Below, piece by piece: positions 1 through 7,749 of a DNA stretch of 49,827 nucleotides (position 1 is its first letter; every line of letters starts with the position of its first letter). A model generated the notes under the pieces. It saw only the letters and a list, made by a program, of their open reading frames with translations. It made no database searches and was not told the origin of the DNA. Position numbers and translations under genes: made by a program. This stretch comes from an uncultured Prevotellaceae bacterium (lineage in GTDB: Bacteria > Bacteroidota > Bacteroidia > Bacteroidales > Bacteroidaceae): the NCBI GenBank assembly GCA_902776665.1, contig CACYQZ010000016.1, forward strand, positions 1 to 49,827, in the 5' to 3' direction.

Positions 1-37
1 GGCATTTTTCCCGATTTTTCCTGAATTCGAGGATTTT

Positions 38-835
38 TTATTGACAAATTCCCGAAAAAACACGATGAACATTCGCGTTGGTCTGTTGTTCGACTTCTTC
101 TGGCGTAACGCCATAAGCTTCGGCAAGACGATGGAGGACGTGGGCAACGAAAGCGGGTTCGTTGCGCTTTCCACGATGGGGCACGGGCGCCATATAAGGG
201 CTGTCGGTTTCGAGGACGATGCGGTCGAGGGTCACGGCGGCTGGCAGGTCGTCGGGCAGGTGGCTTTTCTTGAACGTGAGAACGCCGCCGATGCCGAGCA
301 CGAAACGCTCGAAGGTGAGCAGTTCGCGGGCTTCGATCTGATTGCCGGTGAAGCAATGGAAAACGCCGCCGGGCAGGTCGTTTTCGTATTTCCGAAGAAT
401 TTTCACCATTTCGTTCTGTGCTTTGCGACAATGAATCATCAGCGGCAGGCGTGTCTCAACCGACCAGCGCACTTGTTCCTCGAAGGCTTCCAACTGCTCT
501 TGCTCGAGCTCGCGACTCCAATAGAAATCGAGGCCGATTTCGCCGATGGCGATGATGGGTGTAGGGTGTAGGGTGATGGGTGATGGGTGGATAAGGGTAT
601 TTATTTCGGCGAGTTGTTCGCGCCAGTCGGCTCGGACTTCCTCGGGATGCAGGCCGACCATCGGATAGAGGCGATTGGGATGTTGGCGGCAGAGTTCGAG
701 GATTGCCTTCGACGATTTCAGGTCGATGGCAGGCACGAAAATCTTTTCTACGCCAGCCTCGCAAGCGCGTTGGATGACGTCGGGAAGGTCGTCGCGAAAT
801 TCTTCGCCGTCTAAATGTGCGTGGGTGTCGATCAT
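38..835 (-). CDS. tatD: TatD family metal-dependent DNase
   Basis: A 265-residue TatD-type hydrolase of the metallo-dependent TIM-barrel superfamily. The family cleaves DNA 3'-5' using divalent metals and acts in the cytoplasm. Visible motifs are the N-terminal THAHLD metal ligands, GEIGLDFYW, MIHCRKA, VFHCFTG and the C-terminal LETDSPYMAP. The start is the ATG at 833-835, because THAHLD follows it directly. Residues about 82-94 (HPSPITLHPTP) are a proline-rich insert encoded by a 7-nt repeat, just before GEIGLDFYW where homologues have a short loop. It lies 31 nt downstream of the polyprenyl synthase gene on the same strand, so the two may be co-transcribed. Family assignment is secure; physiological role is inferred. 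Confidence 0.93.
   Translation of the reverse strand: MIDTHAHLDGEEFRDDLPDVIQRACEAGVEKIFVPAIDLKSSKAILELCRQHPNRLYPMVGLHPEEVRADWREQLAEINTLIHPSPITLHPTPIIAIGEIGLDFYWSRELEQEQLEAFEEQVRWSVETRLPLMIHCRKAQNEMVKILRKYENDLPGGVFHCFTGNQIEARELLTFERFVLGIGGVLTFKKSHLPDDLPAAVTLDRIVLETDSPYMAPVPHRGKRNEPAFVAHVLHRLAEAYGVTPEEVEQQTNANVHRVFSGICQ
554..590. repeat. In-frame 7-nt tandem repeat inside tatD
   Basis: Consecutive heptamers of the type GTGTAGG/GTGATGG. They are read in frame within the TatD gene and encode its HPSPITLHPTP segment. They belong to the same class as the intergenic heptamers elsewhere in the window. Confidence 0.75.
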
Positions 836-840
836 TATTT

Positions 841-866
841 ACAATTAGACAATTTACAATTTACAA
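841..866. repeat. Intergenic 7-nt repeat (TTTACAA type)
   Basis: AT-rich heptamers (units like TTTACAA) fill almost the whole 31-nt gap between the polyprenyl synthase stop and the TatD start. Confidence 0.7.
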
Positions 867-1841
867 TTATGATTTCCTGAACATCATTTCGTTGGCGTAG
901 GCGCGAAGGGCGTTTTTGCGGTCTTCCGACACGTCGACGGCATCGAGATATTTGCGACTTTCGTCGAAATAGTGGGCGATGCGCTCTTGGGCGAGCCGAT
1001 CGACGCCAATCGCGTTGTAGAGGCGCGTGACGGCCTCGATTTTCTCCTGACGGTTGAATTTTTCAGCACCAATCCAATGGAGGAGTTCGGCGCGTTGCTG
1101 CTCGTCGGCACGATTCAACGCATTGATGAGCATAAATGTCTTTTTGTTCGACGTGATGTCGCCGCCGATGGCCTTGCCAAACACCGCCGAATCGCCGTAA
1201 ACATCGAGGTAGTCGTCTTGCAATTGGAAAGCCAGACCGAACTGTTCGCCAAATTTGTAAAGCAACTCGGCGTCGCGCTCGTCGGCATCGGCCATCAGTG
1301 CGCCCATCTTCGTGGCACAGGCCAGCAAAACGCTCGTTTTCAGGCGAATCATCTCGATGTATTCCTCTTCGCGCACGTCGTTGCGATGCTCGAAATCCAT
1401 ATCGTACTGCTGTCCTTCGCCGATTTCAAGGGCGGTTTCGGTGAACAGCGAGAGAATCTGCGGCAACTTTTCTGCTGAGCACTGCGCCATCCGCTCGTAG
1501 GCCAGCACGAGCATCGAGTCGCCCGAGAGAATGGCCGTGTTGGCGTCCCAACGGCGGTGCACGGTCTTATGGCCGCGACGCAGGTCGGCATTGTCCATCA
1601 AATCGTCGTGCAGAAGCGTGTAGTTATGGTACGTTTCCAAGGCGCACGCCTGCGGAAGAATCGTCGCGGAATCGTCGCGGAAAAGTTCGTACGACAGCAG
1701 CATTAACACGGGTCGAATGCGCTTGCCACCGAGCGACAACACATATTTAATGGGTTCGTAGAGCGACTTCGGCTGCCGGTCGTAGGGCAACTGCTCCAAA
1801 TACTGGTTCGTCAGTCTTAAAATTTCGTTTGAATTCTGCAT
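867..1841 (-). CDS. Polyprenyl (isoprenyl) diphosphate synthase
   Basis: A 324-residue trans-prenyltransferase that condenses isopentenyl diphosphate with allylic diphosphates in the cytoplasm to make isoprenoid chains (quinone tails, undecaprenyl precursors). The sequence shows GGKRIRP near residue 38, the first aspartate-rich motif DDLMD followed by NADLRRG, and the second motif FQLQDDYLD with GKAIGGDITSNKKT after it. Length is normal for the family. Chain length of the product cannot be read safely from the sequence, so no symbol is given. It lies upstream of tatD and downstream of a TonB gene, all on the minus strand. The start ATG at 1839-1841 begins MQNSNEIL. Confidence 0.93.
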   Translation of the reverse strand: MQNSNEILRLTNQYLEQLPYDRQPKSLYEPIKYVLSLGGKRIRPVLMLLSYELFRDDSATILPQACALETYHNYTLLHDDLMDNADLRRGHKTVHRRWDANTAILSGDSMLVLAYERMAQCSAEKLPQILSLFTETALEIGEGQQYDMDFEHRNDVREEEYIEMIRLKTSVLLACATKMGALMADADERDAELLYKFGEQFGLAFQLQDDYLDVYGDSAVFGKAIGGDITSNKKTFMLINALNRADEQQRAELLHWIGAEKFNRQEKIEAVTRLYNAIGVDRLAQERIAHYFDESRKYLDAVDVSEDRKNALRAYANEMMFRKS

Positions 1842-1895
1842 ATATTATGGTTATTTCGTAATAAATTTCTAAAAACTATCGTCTGAACTTCTAAA

Positions 1896-2597
1896 TCACA
1901 ATTGAAACACAATCGGAATCGCCATCATCGTCCGACACGGCTCATTGTTTTGAATACCGGGCTTCCACGGTGGCATCAACCGCATCACGCGCATCGCCTC
2001 GCGGTCGAGCAGCGGGTTAATAGAACGCGCAATTTTCAGGTCGCTGACGCTGCCGTCTTTATTGACGATGAACGACACCACCACCCTACCCTGAAGTTTC
2101 TGGTTCCGCGCTGCCTCGGGGTATTTCAGGTTTTTCGTCAGCCATTGCACAAACATCGTCATACCGCCCGGAAATTCAGGAATTTGCTCCACGATTCGCA
2201 CGTCGAGCGGTTTTTCTTTTTCCATCGTTTCCTGCTCAATCGGTTTCGGCTCTTCGGGCACAAAATCCTCAGCATCCACCGTCGCCTGCGAAATCAGTGG
2301 GTCTTCCGTCTTTTCGAGCGGTTCGGGCGGCGTTTCCACCACCTTGATTTGTTCCGCCACCGTCGGCTGCACCACCATTTCCGGCACTGGCAGCAGGTCT
2401 TTCTCGTCCTCCCACGGTTGAATCATCAGTTCCTCGGCCATTTCGTCGAGCAGTGCCTCGTCGATATCGTAGTCCGACTCCTCCGACGTCCATTGCAGTG
2501 CAACGAACAACGCAGAAAGAGCCACCACCAGTCCCAACACGAAACCCGTGGTGCGCTTCCTCTCCAGATTGGCCTGAGCCGACTTCTTTTGTTCCAT
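1896..2597 (-). CDS. tonB: Energy transducer TonB
   Basis: A 233-residue TonB-family protein that couples the proton motive force at the inner membrane to TonB-dependent outer-membrane receptors. I take the start at 2597 (MEQKKSAQ), not the longer frame, because it follows a -7 box and puts one transmembrane helix (FVLGLVVALSALFVALQW) at residues about 18-35. A proline/glutamate-rich periplasmic spacer follows. The C-terminal TonB domain includes PEFPGGMTMFVQWLTKNLKYP, GRVVVSFIVNKDGSV and the RLMPPWKPGIQ segment typical of Bacteroidetes. The window contains SusC-type and thiamine TonB receptors that such a protein could energise, but any pairing is inference. Confidence 0.93.
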   Translation of the reverse strand: MEQKKSAQANLERKRTTGFVLGLVVALSALFVALQWTSEESDYDIDEALLDEMAEELMIQPWEDEKDLLPVPEMVVQPTVAEQIKVVETPPEPLEKTEDPLISQATVDAEDFVPEEPKPIEQETMEKEKPLDVRIVEQIPEFPGGMTMFVQWLTKNLKYPEAARNQKLQGRVVVSFIVNKDGSVSDLKIARSINPLLDREAMRVMRLMPPWKPGIQNNEPCRTMMAIPIVFQL

Positions 2598-2615
2598 TCC
2601 GACGAATAATTTTTG

Positions 2616-2623
2616 CAAAGGTA
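2616..2623 (-). promoter_or_regulatory. Bacteroidetes -7 box for tonB
   Basis: TACCTTTG on the minus strand, 18 nt upstream of the TonB start codon. It matches the TAnnTTTG consensus and lies back to back with the porQ promoter. Confidence 0.7.
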
Positions 2624-2668
2624 CAAAAATAATTATGAAAACTGGATGATGAATCGTGAATAATTTCG

Positions 2669-2676
2669 TATCTTTG
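2669..2676 (+). promoter_or_regulatory. Bacteroidetes -7 box for porQ-cmk
   Basis: TATCTTTG on the plus strand, 21 nt before the porQ start. It supports the downstream start at 2698 over the longer frame beginning at 2656, which would place the promoter inside the gene. Confidence 0.75.
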
Positions 2677-2697
2677 CATTCTAATTCGATTTTCAAG

Positions 2698-3648
2698 ATG
2701 AAAAAAACATTATTTATAATATTACTATTGCTGTCGGCGACCTTTGTCACGGCACAGGAGAGCAAGACGGCATATAATTTTCTGCGGTTGCCCGTGAGTG
2801 CGCACGAGGCGGCTCTGGGCGGCGAGAACATCAGCATCATCGCCGACGACGCTTCGATGATTTTCAGCAATCCGGCGCTGTTGGCGAACGTGACCGACAA
2901 GTCCATCGGACTGAATTATATGAACTATATGGAGGGCGTGAACACGGCGAGTGCTACGTTCAACCGCGTGGTTGGCGACAAGGCGGCGTGGGCGGTCAGC
3001 GGTCAGTTGATGGGCTATGGAACGATGCGCGAGGTGGACGAAAACAATGTGCAGACGGGTGAATTTTCGGCGAAGGACATCGCGCTGAGCGGCTATTTTT
3101 CGTATTTCCTGACGGAACGGCTCACGGGCGGCATTACGGCGAAGTTTATCTATTCAAACATCGGTTCGTATAACTCGGCGGCAGTGGGTGTCGATCTCGG
3201 ATTGAACTACTATAACCCCGAAAACGAATGGTCGGTGTCGCTGGTGGCGAAGAATTTGGGCGGTCAGATCGATGCTTTCGACGACGAATACGACCGTATG
3301 CCCTTCGATTTGCAGGCTGGCGTGTCGAAACGGCTCGTGCACACGCCGTTGCGCTTCTCGGCCACGCTTCACGACCTCGGCCATTGGGACTACAAATTCA
3401 TCAAACACGTGGCGCTGGGTGCCGATTTGCTGCTCTCGGAACAGATTTGGATTGGTATCGGCTACAATTTCCAACGCGCCCGCCAGATGAGCATTCTCTC
3501 GTCGATTGACCAAGAGGAGAGCAGCCACGGCGCAGGCTTGAGCTTCGGTGCCGGCCTCACGCTGCAACGCTTCAAACTCGGGGTCGCCTACGGAAAATAC
3601 CACGTATCAAGCGGTTCAATACTCGTAAATGCAGCGTATTCCCTTTAA
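2698..3648 (+). CDS. porQ: Type IX secretion system protein PorQ
   Basis: A 316-residue exported protein of the PorV/PorQ beta-barrel group. PorQ is an accessory component of the type IX secretion system (T9SS), associated with the outer membrane. A signal peptide is clear (MKKTLFIILLLLSATFVTAQ), and the mature start YNFLRLPVSAHEAALGGEN with IIADDASMIFSNPALL is the family signature. The C-terminus ends in an aromatic beta-strand-like segment (VNAAYSL). The start at 2698 is chosen because the signal peptide begins there and a -7 box lies at 2669. It is followed by cmk after 45 nt; porQ-cmk is a recurrent Bacteroidetes order. Other T9SS genes are not in the window. Confidence 0.88.
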   Translation: MKKTLFIILLLLSATFVTAQESKTAYNFLRLPVSAHEAALGGENISIIADDASMIFSNPALLANVTDKSIGLNYMNYMEGVNTASATFNRVVGDKAAWAVSGQLMGYGTMREVDENNVQTGEFSAKDIALSGYFSYFLTERLTGGITAKFIYSNIGSYNSAAVGVDLGLNYYNPENEWSVSLVAKNLGGQIDAFDDEYDRMPFDLQAGVSKRLVHTPLRFSATLHDLGHWDYKFIKHVALGADLLLSEQIWIGIGYNFQRARQMSILSSIDQEESSHGAGLSFGAGLTLQRFKLGVAYGKYHVSSGSILVNAAYSL

Positions 3649-3688
3649 CTCCCCCTTCACTCCCTTTTAACTCCCCTTTAACTCCCTT
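3646..3688. repeat. Short tandem repeat between porQ and cmk
   Basis: Several copies of a TTTAACTCCCC-like unit, about 11 nt in period, starting at the porQ stop codon and filling the porQ-cmk gap. Confidence 0.6.
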
Positions 3689-3693
3689 CAAAA

Positions 3694-4386
3694 ATGAAAA
3701 AAATCACCATTGCCATCGACGGATATTCTTCTTGCGGCAAAAGCACGATGGCCAAAGACTTAGCTCGCCGCATCGGTTACGTTTATGTGGATACGGGTGC
3801 GATGTATCGCGCCGTGACGCTGTTTGCCCTTCGCAACGGCCTTTTCAACGCCGACGGCAGCGTCAATATCGAGAAATTGGAACATCAGATGCCCAACATC
3901 GCGGTTTCGTTCCAGTTCAACCAAGCGACGCAGAAGCCCGATACCTATCTGAACGGTGAACTCGTCGAGAAGGAAATTCGCTCGCTCGAGGTCAGCAACC
4001 ACGTCAGTTTGATTGCAGCCGTGCCATTCGTGCGCGAGGCGATGGTCGAGCAACAGCAGGCGATAGGTCAGGAGGGCGGTATTGTGATGGACGGACGCGA
4101 CATCGGCACGACCGTTTTCCCGAATGCCGAACTCAAAATCTTCGTCACAGCCTCGGCCGAGGTTCGTGCGCAACGCCGCTACGACGAACTCGTGGCGAAA
4201 GGAATGCCCGAACCCTACGAGGAAATCCTGAAAAACGTGCAGGAACGCGATTATCTCGACACGCACCGCGAAGTTTCGCCGCTCCGTCAGGCCGACGACG
4301 CGTTGTTGCTCGACAATTCAACGATGACCATCGAGGAACAGAACGAATGGCTGATGGAGAAGTTCAGGGCGAAATCTGAAGCGTAA
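3694..4386 (+). CDS. cmk: (d)CMP kinase
   Basis: A 230-residue cytidylate kinase that phosphorylates CMP and dCMP to the diphosphates with ATP in the cytoplasm, in pyrimidine nucleotide salvage. The P-loop is [15 protein letters not shown] at residues about 9-23, followed by the CMP-binding [12 protein letters not shown]. The central [11 protein letters not shown] and the lid region RAQRRYDEL are also canonical. Length fits the family. It sits just after porQ, probably on the same transcript from the 2669 promoter, because no terminator or -7 box is seen in the repeat-filled gap. Confidence 0.97.
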   Translation: MKKITIAIDGYSSCGKSTMAKDLARRIGYVYVDTGAMYRAVTLFALRNGLFNADGSVNIEKLEHQMPNIAVSFQFNQATQKPDTYLNGELVEKEIRSLEVSNHVSLIAAVPFVREAMVEQQQAIGQEGGIVMDGRDIGTTVFPNAELKIFVTASAEVRAQRRYDELVAKGMPEPYEEILKNVQERDYLDTHREVSPLRQADDALLLDNSTMTIEEQNEWLMEKFRAKSEA

Positions 4387-4402
4387 ATCGACCTTTTTTC
4401 AC

Positions 4403-4864
4403 TTAATTTTTCTTCGGCACGAAGCTTTCCCAAGTCTGATCGTCGAAGAAAATTCTGATTTCTGTAATCTGTCGGGGCTTTTTGTCAATATTTTTCAAAG
4501 CAAAAGCCTCGGCATTTTTGGGTAAATATTGTCCGATTGGGCGCTCCTGTTCTTTGGGAGCGACTGAAGTGGGGGAGCTATCAAAATCGAGTTGTGGTTC
4601 CATCGATTTGGGGGTCGAATCGGTGGACTGGGGATTTTCTTCGGAGGAAATTTCGTCGGTGTACATCGGACCACGACCGAACATCAACCAGTCGGTAGAT
4701 AGGGCAGGGATTTTTTGCTTGATTCCTTCGACGATGTTGAGGGTCGGTTTGGTTCGTCCGTTAAAAATGCTACTGAGCGTCGCCGGCGCAATTTGAATAA
4801 ATTGTGCAAAAGTTTGCTGCGTCATGTGCTGACTTTCCATGATTTTTTTGATTCGATCTTTCAT
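4403..4864 (-). CDS. XRE-family helix-turn-helix regulator
   Basis: A 153-residue cytoplasmic DNA-binding protein. Residues about 1-65 form a lambda-repressor-like HTH: MTQQTFAQFIQIAPATLSSIFNGRTKPT is the helix-turn-helix, followed by TDWLMFGRGPMY, a segment common in Bacteroidetes XRE proteins. The rest is polar, low in complexity (SSEENPQSTDSTPKS), and ends with a short strand-rich tail (QITEIRIFFDDQTWESFVPKKN). No phage genes or toxin partner lie beside it. It is convergent with cmk. Target genes are unknown; self-regulation through the 4922 promoter is possible. Confidence 0.85.
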   Translation of the reverse strand: MKDRIKKIMESQHMTQQTFAQFIQIAPATLSSIFNGRTKPTLNIVEGIKQKIPALSTDWLMFGRGPMYTDEISSEENPQSTDSTPKSMEPQLDFDSSPTSVAPKEQERPIGQYLPKNAEAFALKNIDKKPRQITEIRIFFDDQTWESFVPKKN

Positions 4865-4921
4865 GCTTTTTTCTGTTTAGTCGATTTTTTGCCCCAAAAA
4901 GGCGATTTTTCTAAGATTTTA

Positions 4922-4929
4922 CAAAGGTA
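4922..4929 (-). promoter_or_regulatory. Bacteroidetes -7 box for the XRE gene
   Basis: TACCTTTG on the minus strand, 57 nt upstream of the XRE start codon. Confidence 0.6.
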
Positions 4930-5642
4930 AAACAAAAATTTTGAATACGCAACAAATGTAGCGAAAATTTTGAAAAATAAATTTTAAAAATTGATTTTCA
5001 AATATTCGGAAATCTAAATTTGAAAACTGCAAAGAATGGTTTAGAAATAGAAATCTAAATTACAGCAGAAAATAGTGTTTTAAGATTCAATTGAATGGTA
5101 AAAACATAAATAACTGGCTATGATTTAGTTATTTAGTGAAATGATTCGATTTTTCGAGCCTTATTCAATCAACAAATCCAAATCTTCTGAAAAAGTGCAG
5201 CGAAAACTTCAAGCAAAGAACATAATTGATTCATAATCAATTGTTTATGTCTGGAAAATAAAGCATTATATTTATACATTTCAAAATCTGAATGGTGAAT
5301 TTAAAAATGAAAATTTAAATTTTCAACATTGTAAATTACCAATCGGCAAGGGGATTTGCAGTTTCAAAAACCAAATTATTCAACTTTCAAAATTATTCGA
5401 GAATCAAAACTACACAAAACAAAATGTTAATGAAATATAACTCTAAATTCGACGCGCTGAAAATGCCAAAAAATCGCCCCATTTTTAAAATTTCTGGGAA
5501 ATTGCCCGATTCGACGAAAATTTGCGAATCTGAGAGGGGGTCAAAAGTGTCGAGAAGTCCGATTTTATCGGGGTTTAACGCTAAAAAAAGTGCCTCAAAA
5601 AAGCACGATTTTTAGTCAAAATAGAAAAAAACGGGGTATTTT
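4930..5642. other. AT-rich stretch with no convincing gene
   Basis: About 700 bases that are much richer in A and T than the neighbouring genes. I see no ORF with family character. One perfect 8-bp inverted repeat with a 3-nt loop lies at 5224-5242 (AATTGATT, CAT, AATCAATT). A weak GTGC/GCAC hairpin followed by T residues lies near 5588-5613. A 63-codon frame at 5424-5615 was judged spurious. The stretch could be a decayed gene or a regulatory region of the XRE/holA unit. Confidence 0.5.
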
Positions 5643-6686
5643 TTAGTGCAAAATGAAGAAAACGAGTTCCTTCATCAGTTCTCCAGCATCCGTATTTGGG
5701 TTTTCAATGCCCTTACTTTTGGCATCGATTTCTCTCATCTTGGAAATGATTTGCATCGTTTTCATTCCAGAATAATTTCTCATTCCAGTCATATAATCGC
5801 GTGCCGCCCATCCCGATTTGAGTCCCAAATGTTGCGCGACGGAATTTTCGTTGGTCCGATTCGGCGCGTAGTGTGCCAACATCAAATTTTGGAAATAATT
5901 GAAGAGCAGCGGCAGGAAAGAATAGACCGAACCCGCTTTCGGATTTTTGTCAAAATATTTCACAATCTGGTTGGCCTTGAACACATTTCGGTTCACGATG
6001 GCCGCTTTCAACTCAAACGCATTGAAGTCTTTGCTCACCCCGATTTCGCGTTCCACAATCTCGGGCGTGACCGTTCGCGCCCCTTCAGGCAGCGAAATCA
6101 GCACCTTGTCGAGCTCGGAAGCCAGTCGGCTGAGGTCGGAACCGATGTGGTCGGCCATCATTTGGGCGGCTTTGTGGTCGATTTTCGCGTCTTTCGCTGT
6201 CAGATAGTCGGCGATGAAGGTCGGCAGTTCGCGCTCATCCTTCTTCTTGCTCTCGAAGAGCACGCCGTTTTTCTCGATGAGCGCCACGAGGCTGCTGTTG
6301 GTCTTTTTGCGGCGGTCGAGCGAGGCATTTTTGTAGCAGAGCACCAAAACGGTCGAGTTCGTCGGCTGTTTTTCAGCGTATTTCTCGATGGGCTCGAGGT
6401 TTTTCAGGTTCTGCGCCTCCTTGACAATCACCACCTGATGCTCGGCCATCATCGGAAAGCGGCGTGCCATGTCGGCCACCTGCGCCGCCGTCGTGTCCGA
6501 GCCGAAGACAATGGTCTGGTTGAAGTCGCGCTCCGATTCGTCGAGCACGTTTTCGGCGATGTAGTCGGCAATCAGGTCTATATAATAAGGTTCGTCGCCC
6601 ATCAGAAAGTAGATGGGCGCAAACTTCCGTGCCTGCAGGTCGCGCATGACGGCGTCGAACGTTTTTCCGCTTCGTTTTTCTGCCAT
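5643..6686 (-). CDS. holA: DNA polymerase III delta subunit
   Basis: A 347-residue clamp-loader delta subunit that opens the beta clamp during replication. The N-terminal region has the HolA signature FAPIYFLMGDEPYYIDLIADYI, followed by RDFNQTIVFGSDTTAAQVADMARRFPMM and VLVLCYKNASLDRR. The C-terminal collar domain ends GELMKELVFFIL. I take the start at 6686 (MAEKRSGK) instead of the longer frame, because a -7 box lies at 6717-6724 and the upstream residues are not family-like. Length matches Bacteroidetes HolA. The promoter is divergent from the outer-membrane protein gene at 6863. Confidence 0.93.
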   Translation of the reverse strand: MAEKRSGKTFDAVMRDLQARKFAPIYFLMGDEPYYIDLIADYIAENVLDESERDFNQTIVFGSDTTAAQVADMARRFPMMAEHQVVIVKEAQNLKNLEPIEKYAEKQPTNSTVLVLCYKNASLDRRKKTNSSLVALIEKNGVLFESKKKDERELPTFIADYLTAKDAKIDHKAAQMMADHIGSDLSRLASELDKVLISLPEGARTVTPEIVEREIGVSKDFNAFELKAAIVNRNVFKANQIVKYFDKNPKAGSVYSFLPLLFNYFQNLMLAHYAPNRTNENSVAQHLGLKSGWAARDYMTGMRNYSGMKTMQIISKMREIDAKSKGIENPNTDAGELMKELVFFILH

Positions 6687-6716
6687 GAATTGCTCTTTTT
6701 TCGTTGAGTTCGGGCA

Positions 6717-6724
6717 CAAAGTTA
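6717..6724 (-). promoter_or_regulatory. Bacteroidetes -7 box for holA
   Basis: TAACTTTG on the minus strand, 30 nt upstream of the chosen holA start. Confidence 0.65.
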
Positions 6725-6809
6725 GCATTTTTCGTCGAAATATGCCACGCTCAAGGCCGTTTTTTCCCATTTTTTAGTATATTTTCTTGGAAGTTATCGC
6801 AATTAGTCG

Positions 6810-6817
6810 TAAATTTG
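6810..6817 (+). promoter_or_regulatory. Promoter of the small outer-membrane protein gene
   Basis: TAAATTTG -7 box with a TTG at 6787-6789, 20 nt upstream, which fits the Bacteroidetes two-part promoter. The 5' leader would be about 40 nt. Confidence 0.7.
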
Positions 6818-6862
6818 CACCGTTTTTAATCAACATTATTCACTCATTTAAAAAGAAAAATT

Positions 6863-7453
6863 ATGAAGAAAGTGATGATTTTGGCCGTTATGATGGTTGC
6901 AACCCTGACGGCAAGTGCACAACAGGCAGTTGGTACATGGTCGGTAACCCCGAAGGTAGGTATGAACCTTGCGACGGTTACTAATACTGACGATGCAAAG
7001 ATGAAGGTTGGCCTTGTGGCTGGTGCCGACTTGACTTATCAAATTGCTCAACCCTTTGCTATCAGCGTTGGTGCCTTCTATTCCATGCAAGGTGCAAAGG
7101 GTAGTGAGTCAGATTATGGTTTGAAAGTTGATCAAACTGTTAACCTCGACTACATCAATGTTCCCATCATGGCTAACATTTATGTCGTTCCTGGTCTTGC
7201 CATTAAGGCTGGTATTCAGCCCGGATTCAATGTTAAGCACAAGGCTAAGATTGAGGCTAAAGGAGAATCTTATGAGAAAGATATCGATGACTTCAAGAGT
7301 TTTGACTTTTCAATTCCCCTTGGTCTTTCTTATGAGTTCAGCGACTTCGTAATTGATGCCCGCTACGTCTTCGGCCTGACTGATTTGGTTGGCTATGATA
7401 AGAGCAAGAACAGCGTGATTCAGTTCACCCTTGGCTACAAGATTCCGCTCTAA
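6863..7453 (+). CDS. Small outer-membrane beta-barrel protein (PorT-like family)
   Basis: A 196-residue exported protein. It has a signal peptide (MKKVMILAVMMVATLTASAQ) and then alternating amphipathic strands typical of an 8-stranded barrel: SVTPKVGMNLATVT, VGLVAGADLTYQI, FAISVGAFYSMQGAK, INVPIMANIYVVPGLAIKAGIQPGF. It ends with the aromatic/hydrophobic strand IQFTLGYKIPL. This layout matches the broad 'outer membrane beta-barrel / PorT family' group of Bacteroidetes, whose functions mostly remain unknown. Codon use is less GC-rich than in its neighbours. It is monocistronic, bounded by its own promoter and a strong terminator at 7479-7508. Confidence 0.85.
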   Translation: MKKVMILAVMMVATLTASAQQAVGTWSVTPKVGMNLATVTNTDDAKMKVGLVAGADLTYQIAQPFAISVGAFYSMQGAKGSESDYGLKVDQTVNLDYINVPIMANIYVVPGLAIKAGIQPGFNVKHKAKIEAKGESYEKDIDDFKSFDFSIPLGLSYEFSDFVIDARYVFGLTDLVGYDKSKNSVIQFTLGYKIPL

Positions 7454-7478
7454 ACCGCGATTCTTTGTCGAAAAAAAA

Positions 7479-7508
7479 GCCGCTTCCCAGTGTGGGAGGC
7501 GGTTTTTT
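7479..7508. terminator. Bidirectional rho-independent terminator
   Basis: GCCGC/TCCCA stem pairing with TGGGA/GCGG around a short loop, with an A-run before it and a T-run after it. It can therefore end both the barrel gene (plus) and the ATPase remnant (minus). Confidence 0.85.
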
Positions 7509-7515
7509 GATTTTC

Positions 7516-7584
7516 CTATTTTAATTTCTCAGGAAATTGGGCTGCCAATCTTAAAATGCGTGATTGTAACTCTCTGTTATACAT
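7516..7584 (-). pseudogene. N-terminal remnant of an AAA-type ATPase gene (tentative)
   Basis: A 22-codon frame reading MYNRELQSRILRLAAQFPEK and ending LK-stop. The opening resembles the start of Bacteroidetes AAA/DUF4143-type ATPases, which usually continue into a P-loop (VVxxGPRQSGKTT) right after the QFP. Here the frame stops instead, so the gene is lost apart from its 5' end. It still has a -7 box (7637-7644), a leader and a downstream terminator. It could also be a real short peptide or a coincidence; the family link rests on 18 residues seen by eye. Confidence 0.4.
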
Positions 7585-7636
7585 AGCCTTATCTAATTTT
7601 TGGACAAATTTTACATTTGACTGCTAAATTTGTCCG

Positions 7637-7644
7637 CAAAGGTA
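7637..7644 (-). promoter_or_regulatory. -7 box upstream of the ATPase remnant
   Basis: TACCTTTG on the minus strand, 52 nt before the MYNREL start codon. A plus-strand TATCTTTG at 7650-7657 lies next to it, pointing into the end of cassette A. Confidence 0.5.
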
Positions 7645-7710
7645 ACGATTATCTTTGAAACAAGCAAATTTTTTCTTTGTTTTTGATGAAAATGATGGGA
7701 AATTGCATTA

Positions 7711-7740
7711 AAAAGCCGATAAATTACTTTTATCGGCTTT
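7711..7740 (-). terminator. Terminator of cassette A
   Basis: AAAGCCGATAAA pairs with TTTATCGGCTTT around a short loop just after the nuclease stop, with T-runs on both strands. The same GATAAA/TTTATC stem ends cassette B (38581-38614). Confidence 0.85.
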
Positions 7741-7749
7741 ATAATAGGA

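Noticed and set aside
1-37. Possible partial gene at the window start
   Set aside because: Only 37 AT-rich bases beyond the tatD stop; no frame with recognisable content.
5424-5615. 63-codon frame MLMKYNSKFDALKMPK...
   Set aside because: Low-complexity, lysine/serine-rich, no promoter box, no family pattern; lies in an AT-rich gap and is probably chance.
7650-7657. Plus-strand TATCTTTG box pointing into the end of cassette A
   Set aside because: No gene or structured RNA follows on the plus strand before the cassette terminator; likely a chance match or weak antisense promoter.
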